Source of the DNA: Anaspis maculata
Lineage: Eukaryota; Arthropoda; Insecta; Coleoptera; Scraptiidae
DNA length: 64,000 nucleotides
NCBI GenBank assembly: GCA_949128115.1
Contig: OX421966.1
Span: 37,651,042 to 37,715,041, forward strand
Direction of reading: 5' to 3'
Position 1 is the stretch's first letter, and every line of letters starts with the position of its first letter. The notes under the pieces were generated by a model, which had not been told where the DNA came from, searched no databases, and saw only the letters and a program-made list of their open reading frames with translations. The position numbers and the translations under genes were made by a program. This document shows, one piece after another, positions 23,001 to 35,533 of the stretch.

Positions 23001-25088
23001 GTGGAGGCGGTATCCAGAGACGTCAATAATAATTTTGATTGAAGCGTACCTTTGAGAAAGGGATGTTTCCACTTGGAAATTAATGAAAATAGTCTGTGGA
23101 GTTGAGCGGGCTAGCTCAGGGGACCGATAGGGCTTCAGATTATATCTACACCTCAGTTTTTTCTTGGCCGCTGGGCCGCTGCCGACATAAATGGTATGCG
23201 TCTGCTTCAGCCTCAGATGGCGAGAGCAAACCCAAGAGGCACACAATAAGATATTTAAAAGCTACAAAACGAGAAAAGTAGGAGCCCAATCAGGACTTTG
23301 AATGACGGAAAAACTGGAAGACCAGAAAAAAGTTTGAAAATTCATAGCGCCTGTCCGGGAAATGATGGAGAACTCAAACTGGAGCAATAATTTGATTCTT
23401 CTGTTGTGTTGCTTTCAGCCGAATTTGGTTCAAGTCCATTGGATATATTTTGAATAAATAAATGGCAAAGTTTTAAACTTTGATATATTTTATTCTTTGA
23501 TAGATGATTGATGAAGAAATGCTTTCAACTATTTTGAATACAGTTTTTCACAGGCCTTCCAATAACATATCGCAAGTTGAATTCCGTGGGATGTACCTTC
23601 TGTCGTTTTTTGATAGTGACACTTTCGTTTGACAGTCGACAGCCAAGAACAAATCCGGTCATTCGACAGAAAAATCATATTTGCATACCAAATATCAAGT
23701 CGATCGGATCAACGGTTCGGCAGCTATCGTAGAAGATTACAAACACACAGCTGAGGTGTACTGGTGTTCCCTTGTTTTTTTTGAGAGAGAGCTGGGTTGA
23801 CATCCAGGCACCACATTGTGGCTCGGTGGCTTGGGAAGGGGTGAAATGGACCCAATGACGTGGCCTACGTACCAGGTGGAACAATGTTCTATCAACTCCC
23901 TGAAATAAATCCAGAACCAGAATCTAGGAACGTCAGCAGTTGACAAACTTCGCCATTTGTCTACCATCAGTCGATCGTCCGATGGATGGCCCATGATGAA
24001 AGACGCTTGAGCTTATTTCCAACAATCACGCATTACACTATTGGAGAAGTACTTTACTTTATTAAGCAGTACCTATTGTTGCTATGATAGCAGCTCCTCT
24101 CTCTTCAACTCGCACGCGCGGGCAACACACAGCACACAGTCACACAGAGAGGATCATACATCATCGGACTTATTAGACGTAATGGACAGAGAGTTACTCC
24201 ATGACGGCCGCCGGCCTGGAGGGTACGCGTTTTCATCATCGTCCACCTCCTGCTCCTTGTCCTGTGGGGGCGGACGTGCTTTTCACGGATGCAGGCGGCG
24301 TGTCGCCGCATCATCTTTGTATCGTCAGAGTGACGTTTTTACGGACCGCTGATGGCTTGATCCTTGGCGGCGCAGAAGCTGTGGCGGCGACGGCCAAAGA
24401 AGAACCGCCGCCGCACAGGGTCGTGCATGGTCCTGTGTGACACGGCCGTAGTTGATGATGTGTCACATCTATTGTGATCACAGAGCGGGCGTAATGGCGC
24501 ACTCAAGTGCGGTCTCGTGTCCCCCAGTCTCCATAAACAACCGGAGCGAGCCCCCACATCCAGCATCAATATAAATAGCCACACAGCACTGACTGCTAAA
24601 TCAAAAAGAATACCCCGACTAGGAAAACAACACTCCGACGACAACACTCGGACGAGATATATGGAGAAATATGTGCGCGCCTGGATAAATCACCCCAGAC
24701 GAGTCGGCGAGCGTGCGAGCCAGTTTCGGGCCGCCGAACCAGACCACTGCCGATGCCGGGTCCACCACCGCCAAACCGCCGGTCCGAGTTATGGTTATTT
24801 TCTGGGCGGTTGTAATTTTTTTTGGAATAGCTTCAATGAACCGCGAGATCCGATATAGCCGGATTGAACAGGCTAAACGTTTTCAGCTCTTGACAAGAGG
24901 GCCATGAGGCATGACAATGACAACAACAGGGCCAAATCTGATCATTTACTATACGTAACGGCAGTAGCCATAGCACGAGCACTGGTCCTATTGGAGATTT
25001 TTAGATTATGCTTCTAGCGCCGTTCTGGATGCTCGAACTAAAATCCCAAAGGACGAATAAAAATGGATCATTGTTATTCAATTGATCA
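23001..25088. other. No gene recognised; GC-rich block
   Basis: 24100-24900 is GC-rich with overlapping frames on both strands and many CpG. None has a recognisable motif. It could be a CpG-rich host regulatory region or transposon sequence. Confidence 0.4.
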
Positions 25089-25479
25089 TGTTGTAATGGT
25101 ACGCCCCCTCCCCTGACATTTTATTTGTGTAGCCTGTGTTCGTCTCACCCTTCGCTGTGCCCACTTTTGCTCAGGAGTAAAACGACTCGAGGGGGAAGAA
25201 GGTTCAAGCAAGGTGTAACATTACACAAAACTTACGTTTCCTCTAAGCAAAATAAGTGCAAAATGGTTCTTATATGGTTTGTTTCTCAAAACACCCAACA
25301 TGACTGGGACTGACAGAATAAAGAAAATGACATGATGACAAAATACACAAAATACAATTAACAAAAAACACAACAATAACAAAGAGAACATAGAACTGAA
25401 TACAATAATAAAAGAATAAAAACAATTGAAAACAACTGTCAGATATTAAGTAAAGGTATTTTTCAGGATCCTACTAACA
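25089..25479 (-). mobile_element. LTR-like fragment B (minus strand)
   Basis: On the minus strand it begins TGTTAGTAGGATCCTGAAAA and ends CATTACAACA, giving TG..CA ends over 391 bp. A purine-rich AATAGGGGAGG lies immediately upstream of its start, like a polypurine tract next to a 3' LTR. Most of it is homologous in reverse to 25780-26120 (shared ACCATTTTGCACTTATTTTG and GGGCACAGCG..AGGGTG). The flanks show no matching duplication, so it is probably part of a larger broken element. Confidence 0.6.
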
Positions 25480-25599
25480 CCTCCCCTATTTTGTCTTGTT
25501 TTGGGTTATTTTGTATGTTGTGTTTTATTATGCAATGTCTTCGGATGTTTTCGCGATTTTGTTTCACTAATTTTGCTTACCCTGAATACGGGAAGATGT

Positions 25600-26115
25600 C
25601 AGTGAGTTTTTGTCAATTTGTCACACATATTTGAGAGTCCTTTTCTTCGGGCAATACTCAGGGGTTTCTTTGACGAATTTTTCCCCTGTGTGCCCATTTT
25701 TCCGAATCCGTCACCCTCCCTTTTCCTTTGACTGATCGTTTGGCATATTTTGTTGTATTGTTTTCAATTTAATGTTTTATTATTGTATTGAGTTTTATGC
25801 TTCTTTGTTGTTGTTGTTATTATTGTTGTGGTTGTGTTCTTATTGTATTTAGTGTATTCTATATCGTTATGTCATTTTCTTTATTCTGTAAGTCTCGATC
25901 AAGTTAGATGTTTTGATAAAAGCACCCTTAAAGGACCATTTTGCACTTATTTTGCTTTGAGTGAACGTAACTTTCTGTACATTGAGCTTGTTCCATCGAA
26001 TTACACCTTCTCCCCCTTCGAATTGTTTACTCCTGGAGAAATGCGGGCACAGCGGAGGGTTGGGACGATCACAGGCCCTTCAAATAGAATGTCAGGGGGA
26101 GAGCGTACTAATTCA
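25600..26115 (+). mobile_element. LTR-like fragment C (plus strand)
   Basis: Homologous to fragment B in reverse and to fragment D at 63540-63800. Shared landmarks are TTTGTCACA..ATATTTGAG, CCGAATCCGTCACCCTCCCT and TTGCACTTATTTTGCTT. It ends at CA (26114-26115), three bases before a primer-binding-site-like motif, and so looks like the end of a 5' LTR. The 5' boundary is not defined. Confidence 0.55.
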
Positions 26116-26118
26116 GAG

Positions 26119-26131
26119 TGGTGCCGTGACC
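26119..26131 (+). promoter_or_regulatory. Candidate primer-binding site
   Basis: TGGTGCCGTGACC follows the LTR-like CA end after three bases. TGG complements a tRNA CCA end, and a TGGTGCCG-type start of the internal region is common in BEL/Pao retrotransposons. No gag, protease or RT follows. A short frame to 26365 has no motif, and 26405 begins an unrelated element. Confidence 0.45.
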
Positions 26132-26404
26132 AGGATTGTTCCAGAAGGGGGGCGCTGTGGGAGGAAGCTCGGAGTGTTTGGGGATTGTTGTGGATCAAGT
26201 TTTTATTTGTCGGTTCTTCACGGAGGAAGGATCATCCAAGAAAGAGAAGAAGAAAGGGAGATGCGTCCAGGATTGTCCAAGGACGAGTTTTGGAAATGGT
26301 GGATGACGGGATGCGACTCAGGGCTTTGTGACGAAGCCAAGAACGAACGAATAGCCACCTGTTAGGCGAAACATGTTGTGTTACTTTTGTGCGTTCGGGA
26401 GGTA

Positions 26405-27529
26405 TACGTTGTTTTAGAACTATTGCTATCCCAGTAGGTCATGAAAATCTAAATGCAGCTTTAGATTTAGTTACAAAAAACGTCAAATCAAAAGTGTAAA
26501 TATCATGGAAACTTCATTATTTATTTTCAGGTCATAAGTCAGATCTTTCACTCCTTTCAGTCAGAAAGTATTTCTTCAGTTTTTTATCGAGTATCATGTG
26601 CGGCACCCCATTCAAGGTGCACTTAAAGAAGGATGCATGCAGTTTTGATGTCGAACCGTCTCTGTTTCCGATCTCAGGACTAAAAAAAATAGGCTCCTGG
26701 GGATTTCGCTTTTGCCACAGTCTCAATCAACATTGTGCACATATCACACAGGTAGATGGTAAAGCAGTAAAGCAAACTCCATGGCCTTGAGGAAAGGGAT
26801 CAGTTACAAAGGGAGATCTGCTTCTAAAGCCGAGTTACGCTGTTCTACTTCAACTGAGCCTTTTAGTGAAGACAGAAGCACGAAATTTGGTAGGATATGG
26901 CACAACAGACTGTACTGTACCTACTCTTTTGATTGAGAACGGGCGCCTGGCTGATATTTTTCTCAACTGGGCTCAGGGATCCACGGTCACTTTTTGGTTG
27001 TAAGTAGTGACAATCTCGCTTCTTTTTGCCAGTATGCGTTTGACCGTGCAGTACGTTGCTAAAGATCAAAGCAACGCTCTGAATGCTGGCAGCAGCTGCA
27101 TTGTTGGAATCTCTGAAGTATTCTTCGTAACAGCGTCAAAGTATTTCACGTTCTCTCGCAGATAAACGAACTAGATCCCCACACATGGCGTGGAAATTAT
27201 CAGGTAATCAAACCCAATGAAGGAACAACACAACAGTAACAGTAGGTATAACGTAACAGGAACAACAGTAACTGTATAAGTAACACGTACAGATTCTTAA
27301 AACTTGCGTCGATAGGTGCTTATTGTGATTCTCTTTCCAAAAGCTATCTAGGTGGACAGAAACATGACAGTTTGGACGACAGTAAAAAACTTCGCGGTTG
27401 ATTTTGATTGACATGTCACACTGACTTGGGACTAAAACAATAAACGTTTTAGAACTAGACAAAGCTAAAGCGACTTTTACCATATATTTCCAATGCCTAC
27501 TGAGATAGCAATCAATCTGGAACAACGTA
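26405..27529 (-). mobile_element. 1.15-kb inverted-repeat element, copy 2
   Basis: Same family and orientation as 7256-8403, over its full length. It is flanked by TA (26403-26404 and 27530-27531). The minus-strand frame beginning MCGDLVRLSARERE recurs, then diverges by frameshifts. It lacks the ~80-bp segment of copy 1 but has a ~100-bp segment (about 26735-26840, containing TGGTAAAGCAGTAAAGCAAA) that copy 1 lacks. No transposase catalytic motif seen. Confidence 0.7.
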
Positions 27530-28459
27530 TACGTAATTTCACTTATTTCACGTACAAATGTGCTTATTGCGTCTCTTTGAACATTGCATTGGTTTTCGAA
27601 TGTACCTTAAATAATCTATGACTTGATTTGTGTTTTTGTCTGATAATTTCGATCATGGCTGTAGAAATGGCTGGATGGAGCATTACGTCCAAAAATGCGG
27701 TTCCCAAACCGAAAATGTCAGAAAAGGCCTCCAAAGTTAACTTGATATAGTCGGATAACAGTGGCGAACAATTATTTTTTTCAAGGGTTTGGCATTTCAG
27801 CTGTCACAAACGGAAATCGCCAATGCCACCACGTACACCAAGAAAATTTGAAGATGATAAAAAAATGCGGCCGAGGTAGTGACTAAATCGTGTTGTTGTT
27901 CAGTTGGGTCTCACGAAAATGCAGGTCAGCCAATATTATAGCAGATCAGCAATAAGAGAGCTTACATAATTATCCGGCCGGGCAACGCTTTGGGAACTTG
28001 GTGCTTATAAATGTGACCTTTTATTCATACATCAAGGAGGTGAAAATCTGAAATTGAACCTCTCTGATTGAAGAACCATATCCTGGACTAGTTTAGCAAT
28101 GTCGTTGGAAGCAGCCGTTGAAAGGACCTGGAGTGGAGCATGTATCTTGTGATTGTGGCTTGAAGCTGCTCGTAGAAAATTATAGGAGTCTGATATGGGC
28201 TAACCTACAAGAACTGATCTATTTGACCTGCAAAAGTGACTGGCCTCCACTTCAAACTCCTCAAAACTCCAAATCAAAATTTCATTTCCCAATTTTGAGC
28301 TTGTTTCAGTACTGAATGAAATTGTGTTTACTCGTACAAGTGTAGAGTGAGGTTTGATTGAATATCTGCATCTGAAAACTTGGTGTTTGCCTAAATTGGA
28401 TTGATAAAACAGACGATTTATTCCAAATATCAAGTAGGTACATAGGTACTTATCTTATA
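27530..28459. other. No gene recognised
   Basis: A short frame near 27830-27960 reads like the start of a Tc1-type DNA-binding region (PPRTPRKFEDD, QLGLTKMQVSQYY) but is broken by stops within 20 codons. Otherwise no feature. Confidence 0.35.
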
Positions 28460-29459
28460 CACGGTTATTCAAAAGTCCGGAATAAAATTCATATTTTTTT
28501 TCCATATTCATTTCGGAAAAAACGCTCGAACCGGTCGATTTCTAAAAACGGTAAGCCGTTTTTTCATGACACGTGTCATGTTTTACCGTCAACCCCTTAA
28601 CCCCAAGCCACCCCTAGTATTTTTTTTCAAATGACATTCTATGGCTTGTGGGGGCTCGTTGGAAAGCTAGTCAAAAACTCTATTCAGATCTACCATTGAA
28701 AATTGGATCCGACGCTTCACCATGAAGTTTTGAGGAACCCCAGTTTTACTTGACAGTCCGGAATAAAATTCATAATTTTTTTCCATATTTATTTCGGAAA
28801 AAACGCTCGAACCGGTCGATTTCTAAAAACGATAAGCCGTTTTTTCATGACACGTGTCATGTTCTACCGTCAACCCCCCAACCCCAAGCCACCATGAAGT
28901 TTCTCAAAACTTCATGGTGAAGCGTCCGATCTAATTTTCAATGGTAGATTTGAATAGAGTTTTTGACAAGCTTTCCAACGAGCCCCCACAAGCCATAGGA
29001 TGCCATTTGAAAAAAAATACTAAGGGTAGCTTGGGGTTAGGGGGCTGACGATAGAACATGACACGTGTCATGAAAAAACGGCTTACCATTTTTAGAAATC
29101 GACCTGTTCGAGCGTTTTCTTTCTGAAAGAATATGGTAAGAAATTATAAATTTTGTTCCGGACTGTCAAGTAAAACTGGGGTTCCTCAAAACTTCATGGT
29201 GAAGCGTCTGATCTAATTTTCAATGGTTGATCTGAATAGAGTTTTTGATTAGCTTTCCAACGAGCCCCCACAAGCCATAGGGTGCCATTTGAAAAAAAAA
29301 ACTAAGGGTGGCTTGGGGTTAGGGGGATGACAGTAGAACATGACACGTGTCACGAAAAAACGGCTTACCGTTTTTAGAAATCGACCTGTTCAAGCGTTTT
29401 TTTTGCAATAAATATGGAAAAATATTATGAATTTTATTCCGGACTTTTGAATAACCCTG
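28460..29459. mobile_element. 1000-bp doubly palindromic element, TA target duplication
   Basis: Ends are inverted copies of GGTTATTCAAAAGTCCGGAA after the first few bases, flanked by TA (28458-28459 and 29460-29461). Inside, the left half holds one complete unit (28474-28754) and a second, shortened unit starting with the same AGTCCGGAATAAA at 28755. The right half holds two units in reverse orientation. The centre is a perfect hairpin around 28905 (CACCATGAAGTTT and its complement). Every unit carries the palindrome ATGACACGTGTCAT. The terminal sequence resembles mariner-type MITEs of insects. No protein is encoded; a transcript would fold into a very long duplex. Confidence 0.85.
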
Positions 29460-32059
29460 TATAGTTAGTAAAAGACAAATAATTATAACTGCCACCTACT
29501 AACATGTTTTAATATCAATCATAAAGAAGAAATCACTTCTGACTTCTGGCACAGTAGACAGTGGTGGTATCGACACCAAAGTATGCAACAATTTCACAGA
29601 AATTTCTTGACCTTGAGAATCGTGATCACAATAAAGTGTGGGAATCTCAGTCTGAGCTAAATGCAAAAGGTTAATACTTGCAAGATATAACAACTGAGTA
29701 TTGAGTATATTGAGTATTGAGTACTGGGTATATTGATAACTGACCGTCAGTTCCACAAAAAAGATGATCAGCGTTCAGCGATCAAGGCTGATTGCAGATT
29801 AACTGAACTTTTTTCTGCTGAAGGCTAGGTGATTACTGACAAAAAATGCCTGAAATCTGTACCAGACCCATCATCTTACCCTTATTGAAAGACAAACCAT
29901 CATTTCCATTGATCAGTCAGCTACAAATTGACAAACAAAAATCGCAAATCAACTAATTGTGTACTAACTCGTATTATCTGTTTTGTGGAATCCACGGTGA
30001 GGACTCAATCACTGATATCTCAACTCGAGTCTCAACTTTAACAAACATAATTGTAATACCAGTGACAACAAAAAAAGAGACCACTGTCATTCATTATTTC
30101 ACAGTTTTTGCAACAATTTGGACTCTAAATGCTCCTCAATGGAGCATGGATATGTCCATATCTTGACTGTTAGTTGCAACCGACATGTCCAAATTGGAGG
30201 TCATTTGGGCCAAATTGTTGAAAAAACGGTTGAGTACTGAATGACTGTGTCCTCCTTTTTTTGTCCACACTGGTACCAATTCAATAGGAACTTCAAGTGC
30301 TAACATTCAAACTGGTGAACTGAGTGGAAAACATTTTGAAAGAACTTGGCCAAAGTTTTTAAAAGTTAGGTAGGTTATAGCATTGTTGTACCTGAGGTAC
30401 TTATTTTTACAACTGTTTTTGCAACAAATTCCAACACAGTTACTATAAAAGGTAAAGCGTTTGTGAATGCATAAGCTTTTGTTGCATTATAAAACTTTCA
30501 ACAGGACAAGATGTTTCGGCAGCAAGGCAGCTTCGATGACAGCACAGTGAGCCAAGTCTTCCCCAGTCTTCCTCCATTTGAGAACGGCAGTGGATAGCAG
30601 CCAAAACGCAGTGTATTAACTAGTTTTTTTTGAGAGTTTTTGCCATTCCACATTGCACTTGGTGAAGTTTTGTATCAGTCAGGCAAATTTTCTTTCAGGC
30701 AAGTATTATTAGCTTGGAAATATGTCCGAAAACGAAGCCGAAGAACGGAGTTCTTCATCTAAAACCAATCCATTCAACGTATATCCCCGAGCATCTTCAT
30801 CTTCATCTCCATCATTCAAACTTCTGATTTTATTTGAAGTGTTGACTTGGGAGTTGCCGGAGTTTTCACTATTTTCTGCAAGAAATCAGAACCTCATTGA
30901 AAAATAATCATGTAGCCCCCGTTTGCACCAAAAATTTGATCATGAAATAGTGAATTGAGCTTTTTTTTTGCTGAATTTTGCATAGTACCTGATGAAAAAT
31001 GCAGTTTTACAAAAAAAGATGGAAAAATGTTCATTTCTCAACAGCTTATATGCATCGCTTGTGGTCAGTCAACTCTAGCCAGACCAGAAGAAAATGGTCC
31101 AGACCAAAGGCAGGCCAAAGAAAATCCTCAATTAGCTATTTCATGATTAAATTCTTTTGTTGCAACCGGGGGTAGGTTTAATAAAAATTGCAATTTGTTG
31201 GGCGATTTAGCCCTTTTTGCTAAGATGCCTGATGGATGTAACGCTACTGAAGCTGTTGTCAAAAAGCATAAGTGAGGTTATGCACGTGGTGAAATAAGGA
31301 ATTTTTCGGGGAAAAAATGAATGAACATGAATATTACGGCCAGCAATTCATCAAACTTGACTTACCGATGAAGCGCAATGCCCTCTGAACTAGAGGTTGT
31401 GGTCCGCGACATCCCGCACAATTTACAGGATACCATCGTGGATAACTCTGCAAAATGAATCAGATTACAAACGAATCGTACGGGAACTGGTAGAAAAAAA
31501 CATTATTCTCGTTGCTGTTTATGATAGATCAGATAATACTTACTCGGAATTACAAAGTTTGATGCACTTAATTCCACTTATTTGGACTGACCCGATTTCT
31601 GTGACAGCCAATCGACGGTTTTGAACAGCGTGTTGATTATATTTCAAAAATCATGTTCACCTTGGAAGCCTGGTTTCCGCTTTAAGCCCCGCCCCTCGGC
31701 TCAAAATCGGGTACCAAAAATTAAATTGTTTTTGGCTTTATGCTCTATCCAGCCATTCCTACAACCACGATTTCGTCGCATTTTCTGTTGATATCCGCAT
31801 TCTCGTCCTCGCCCGGAAATGCCCATCATCAAACAGTAAAAAAGCACGCAGCCAAAGTAAAAAACAAGTGAGTATGCCTTCACGTGCGTGAGTCTCAGTA
31901 GCGCATTTTCTCAAAGAGGCATATTGTGAACGTAAAGAAATTTGGTTGAAGGAGAAACACCATTCCTTGCCCACTTTCTTCATTTGAAACTCATTGTGAT
32001 ATTTTGTTATCAGAATGGGGTACTTGCCAACTAAATAGATTTGAATGAAAATTCTTTCA
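29460..32059. other. No gene recognised; short unrecognised frames
   Basis: A TATTGAGTA-type microsatellite lies near 29695-29730. Frames at 30722-30907 (ATG start, Ser-rich) and 31397-31624 (NESDYKRIVRELVEKNII) have no partner motifs. The second could be a retroelement scrap. I assign neither a function. Confidence 0.35.
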
Positions 32060-33520
32060 CTCATCAATATTTTTTTGTTTGAGGGCGGGAGCTGGGAGCG
32101 GCGACTAATCAAAAGTGGCCTATCTCTTCCCATTTTTAGTCAGCTATCTATATAGCGGAACAATTAGATCGCCATGTCTTCAAGGTTATGTTTTACATTT
32201 ATCTTTCACTTTGGGGGCGGCGTGTGGGAGCGGCAGAGTTTGGCAAAGAAATTTTTCCACAGTTTGAGTTGGGAGTTTCTGGATGTTTGAGGTAACATTA
32301 AAATGTAAATCAGTGGAAATTATTGGAAGTTGCACTTTTTTTCTTTTGGGGGTGGAAGTTGGAGGCGGCGTCATATCAAAAGTAGCCTATTCTTTCCCAT
32401 TTTTAGTAAGCTATCTATATAGCGAAAGAATTAGATCGTTATGTCTTCGGGTTTATGTTTTTCATTCATCTCTCACTTTGATGGCAGCGTATGGGAGCGG
32501 CACCATTCGGCAAAGTAACTGTTGCACAGTTTGAGTTGGAAGTTACTAAATGTAAGGGAAATATGACAATTAGTGAAAATTGTGAAAGTTGCATTTTTTG
32601 CTTGGAGGCGGCAGCTGGAGGCGGCGGCTAATTAAACTGGCCTGTCTTTCTCCAATTTCAGTCAGCTATCAATATAGTGAAAGAATTAGATCGCTATGTC
32701 TTCAGGTTCATGTTTTTCATTTATCTCTTACTTTGGGGGCGGCGTGTGGGAGCGGCAGCGTTCGGCTGAGCAAATGTTGCTCAATTTGAGTTGGCAGTTC
32801 CTAAATGTTAAAGGGAACATCTTAATCAGTAACATTTGTAAAAGTTGCACTTTTTATCGTTTGGGGGCGGAATCTGGGGGCGGCGACTAACCAAAAGTAG
32901 CCTATCCTTTCCCATTTTTAGTCAGCTATTTATATACCGATAGAATCAGATCGCTATGTCTTCGGGTTTATGTTTTTCATCCATCTCTCACTTTGATGGC
33001 AGCGTATGGGGGCGGCAGCATTCGGCAAAGTAACTGTTGCACAGTTTGAGTTGGAAGTTACTAAATGTAAGGGAAATATGACAATCAGTGAAAATTGTGA
33101 AAGTTGCATTTTTTTACTTGGAGGCGGCAGCTGGAGGTGGCAGCTGGAGGCGGCGGCTAATTAAAAGTGGCCTATCTTTTTTCAATTTCAGTCAGCTATT
33201 AATATAGTGAAAGAATTAGATCGTTATGTCTTCAGGTTCATGTTTTTCATTTATCTTTCACTTTGGGGGCGGCGTGTGGGAGCGGCAGCGTTCGGCTGAA
33301 CAAATGTTGCACAATTTGAGTTGGCAGTTCCTAAATGTTGAAGGGAACATCTCAATCAGTAACATTGGTGAAAGTTGCACTTTTTATCGTTTGGGGGCGG
33401 AATCTGGGGGCGGCGACTAACCAAAAGTAGCCTATCCTTTCCCATTTTTAGTCAGCTATTTATATACCGAAAGAATCAGATCGCTATGTCTTCGGGTTCA
33501 TGTTTTTCATTTTAAAGTGC
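32060..33520. repeat. Satellite array, ~260-bp monomers with dimeric higher order
   Basis: Six monomers can be phased on CATTTTTAGTCAGCTAT or CAATTTCAGTCAGCTAT, starting at 32131, 32398, 32653, 32913, 33183 and 33443 (spacing 255-270 bp). Two monomer types alternate, so the better repeat unit is 515-530 bp. All carry G-rich blocks such as GGGGGCGGCGTGTGGGAGCGG and the phrase ATCGCTATGTCTTC. A 64-codon open stretch recurs at 32696-32890 and 33226-33420 as a by-product of the repeat. Degenerate GGGGGCGG units continue to about 33720. Confidence 0.9.
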
Positions 33521-33818
33521 TTGGGGGCGGTTTTTAGCAGTTTTTTCATGTTGGCGGCGCATATTGAAGACGGAATGTTTGTTGGCTTACGTTTATAAGT
33601 GGCAACTATGTATTATTCAAAAAATGAGAACACTAGAGCATCAGGTCTGGTAGAAAGTGCAATATTATGTTATTTCAAGTTTATCGGGGGCGGTTTTCTC
33701 TATGTTGGCGGCGCAATATGGACATCCAATATAGCCTAGCCCTCCTTTGGGAGTGGCAGCTATGTAACAGCGAAAAAATTAGAAAGCTAGGTCGTCTAGT
33801 TTGGGAGGAGTTCGATGA

Positions 33819-33852
33819 ACGGACGGACGGACGGACGGACGGACGGACGGAC
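33819..33852. repeat. (GGAC)n microsatellite
   Basis: About eight perfect GGAC units, followed by AAAGCGGTTGCAATAGCG. It sits at the edge of the satellite array. Confidence 0.95.
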
Positions 33853-33990
33853 AAAGCGGTTGCAATAGCGATTTTCATCAAGATGGACAATGCGCTAAAA
33901 ATTCCTTTCGCTCTTCAAACCGTCGTACGACCCATAGGTTCACCCATGTGTACTCTTATAGTCGCATTTTGATAATTTGAACACCCAAAT

Positions 33991-35533
33991 CACGATATAA
34001 TATTAGACTGGTATTGTAACCACCACTACCGTTGCCGCTGAGAAGTGGGCCAAGATCGTGGTACGTGACTGCGACCGTCTGCGCGAGAGAGACGGGGTAT
34101 AGTAGACCAGAGCACACGCCGTACTGCATTGAATAAGCGGGAATCGGGCTATTAAGTCGGGGTAGAAACTCCTAATTACTATCAACCTATCTCAGATTTT
34201 TTGTATTTCATCAGTCACACCCAACAATGCCTAAATCCTTATTAAGTATCAGTAATGACACCCGGCTTGTTCGCAATTACGGGTGAAGTTAGGATTAATC
34301 GTAACAATATTTCCCGTTGAACTAGGCTCCTCAACATCTTGTATATTTTCAGTACTAAATATCACTAACATTATTTTCCTCTGGTCTACCAGCATCGATA
34401 TCCACAGGTAAATCATAGTTAGGGATGTACAAGTTATTGTTTTACAGGTCTATTTAGGTACATGTTCAGGTCTAGTAACAACGCCCCTTTTAAATGGTAA
34501 CTCATAATTACGTACAGCTATACTTTTTCAAAAAGTTTTGATTTATCTGTGATTTATTTTACTGATATGACTTCTGTTTCTCATAAACTTCCTACCAGTT
34601 GTCTCCGCCTCTACAATATACGAGCTTTTTACCCATTTCTTAAGCAAATTACTAACCCTGCTCTCACCCATTTTTTTCCTCTCCCAAAGTTTTTACTCGA
34701 AATTTTATTTTCCTGGAGCCTAGAGAAGGTCACATAGTTTTTTTGCTGTTTCATTATAATGCTGGGCAATTGGAAGTTGGTTGTTTTTGAAAGTGGATTT
34801 AATTTTATTATAATTGTACAATTTGGTCGGAGCAATATTTTTTGTTGACAGATATGGTCGTTCTTAATCTTCTGTTGAACAAAGTTTGTGCGGGACTGGT
34901 GATGGTTTGTTGCAGCGTTTTAGATTTCCATACCTTACTAGTAAGTACCTACCTATGTCCAAGTAGTTTTTCGGGGTTCCTTTTTGTTAGAGCGCGATAA
35001 GATATAACAAAAATAAAAATCCATTGAACCCAAAGCGTTTGACGAAATAAGAGCGTCCGTAATTGGTTCGCAAGAAAAGCCTGTCGATACCTCGAATTTT
35101 TCTATATTTACATGAGAAATAAGCAGTACTACGACAAGAAAACAAAAGAAATTATAAAAAGTTTCTCAAAACAAAATAAAATTTAGAAACATAGTTACAA
35201 GATACATAAGCAACAAAAATATGTTAATTAAATAGCGTGGATCGTTCTTCTCACATCAGCGTCGAAAAGAGTACCTACACTTTAATTTTTATTACTTATT
35301 GATGATAATAATGATGCTTTATTAAAATTATTCCACGTGAAACAAAGTATTTGTCTTATTTTCCCAATTAGAGGTACATCTTTCAGTCTTCACACCACGC
35401 GATTTTCGCGCTCGGCGCTCGCAGTAGTCTACTTATAATCTGTCTCTCTCGCATCTCTCTCGCACACTGACTACCAAGTTTCTGGACCGTCCCTTGGCGG
35501 TTCGCTAGAATACCAGTCTAATACTATATCGTG
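33991..35533. mobile_element. 1543-bp inverted-repeat element with perfect 8-bp target duplication
   Basis: The 25-bp ends (CACGATATAATATTAGACTG... at 33991-34015, complement at 35509-35533) differ at one position. They are directly flanked by ACCCAAAT at 33983-33990 and 35534-35541. Subterminal sequence also pairs: a GCGAGAGAGAC..TAGTAGAC block near 34080 has its inverted match near 35430. No transposase motif is present. An 8-bp duplication fits hAT or P superfamilies; the CA start is compatible with either. Non-autonomous. Confidence 0.88.

Noticed and set aside
24041..24910. Cluster of overlapping open frames on both strands
   Set aside because: GC-rich sequence lowers stop density; translations show no domain or conserved motif.
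27830..27970. Tc1-like N-terminal DNA-binding region
   Set aside because: Resemblance covers about 13 residues and is broken by stops; no catalytic part follows.
31397..31624. Retrotransposon pol fragment (NESDYKRIVRELVEKNII)
   Set aside because: The resemblance to the segment before reverse transcriptase is too weak and no RT motif follows.
32696..33420. Repeated 64-residue protein in the satellite
   Set aside because: It is the translation of a tandem repeat; recurrence follows from the DNA repeat and no coding signal supports it.
32060..33520. CRISPR-like array
   Set aside because: Units are ~260 bp with no short repeat/unique spacer pattern, in a eukaryotic context.
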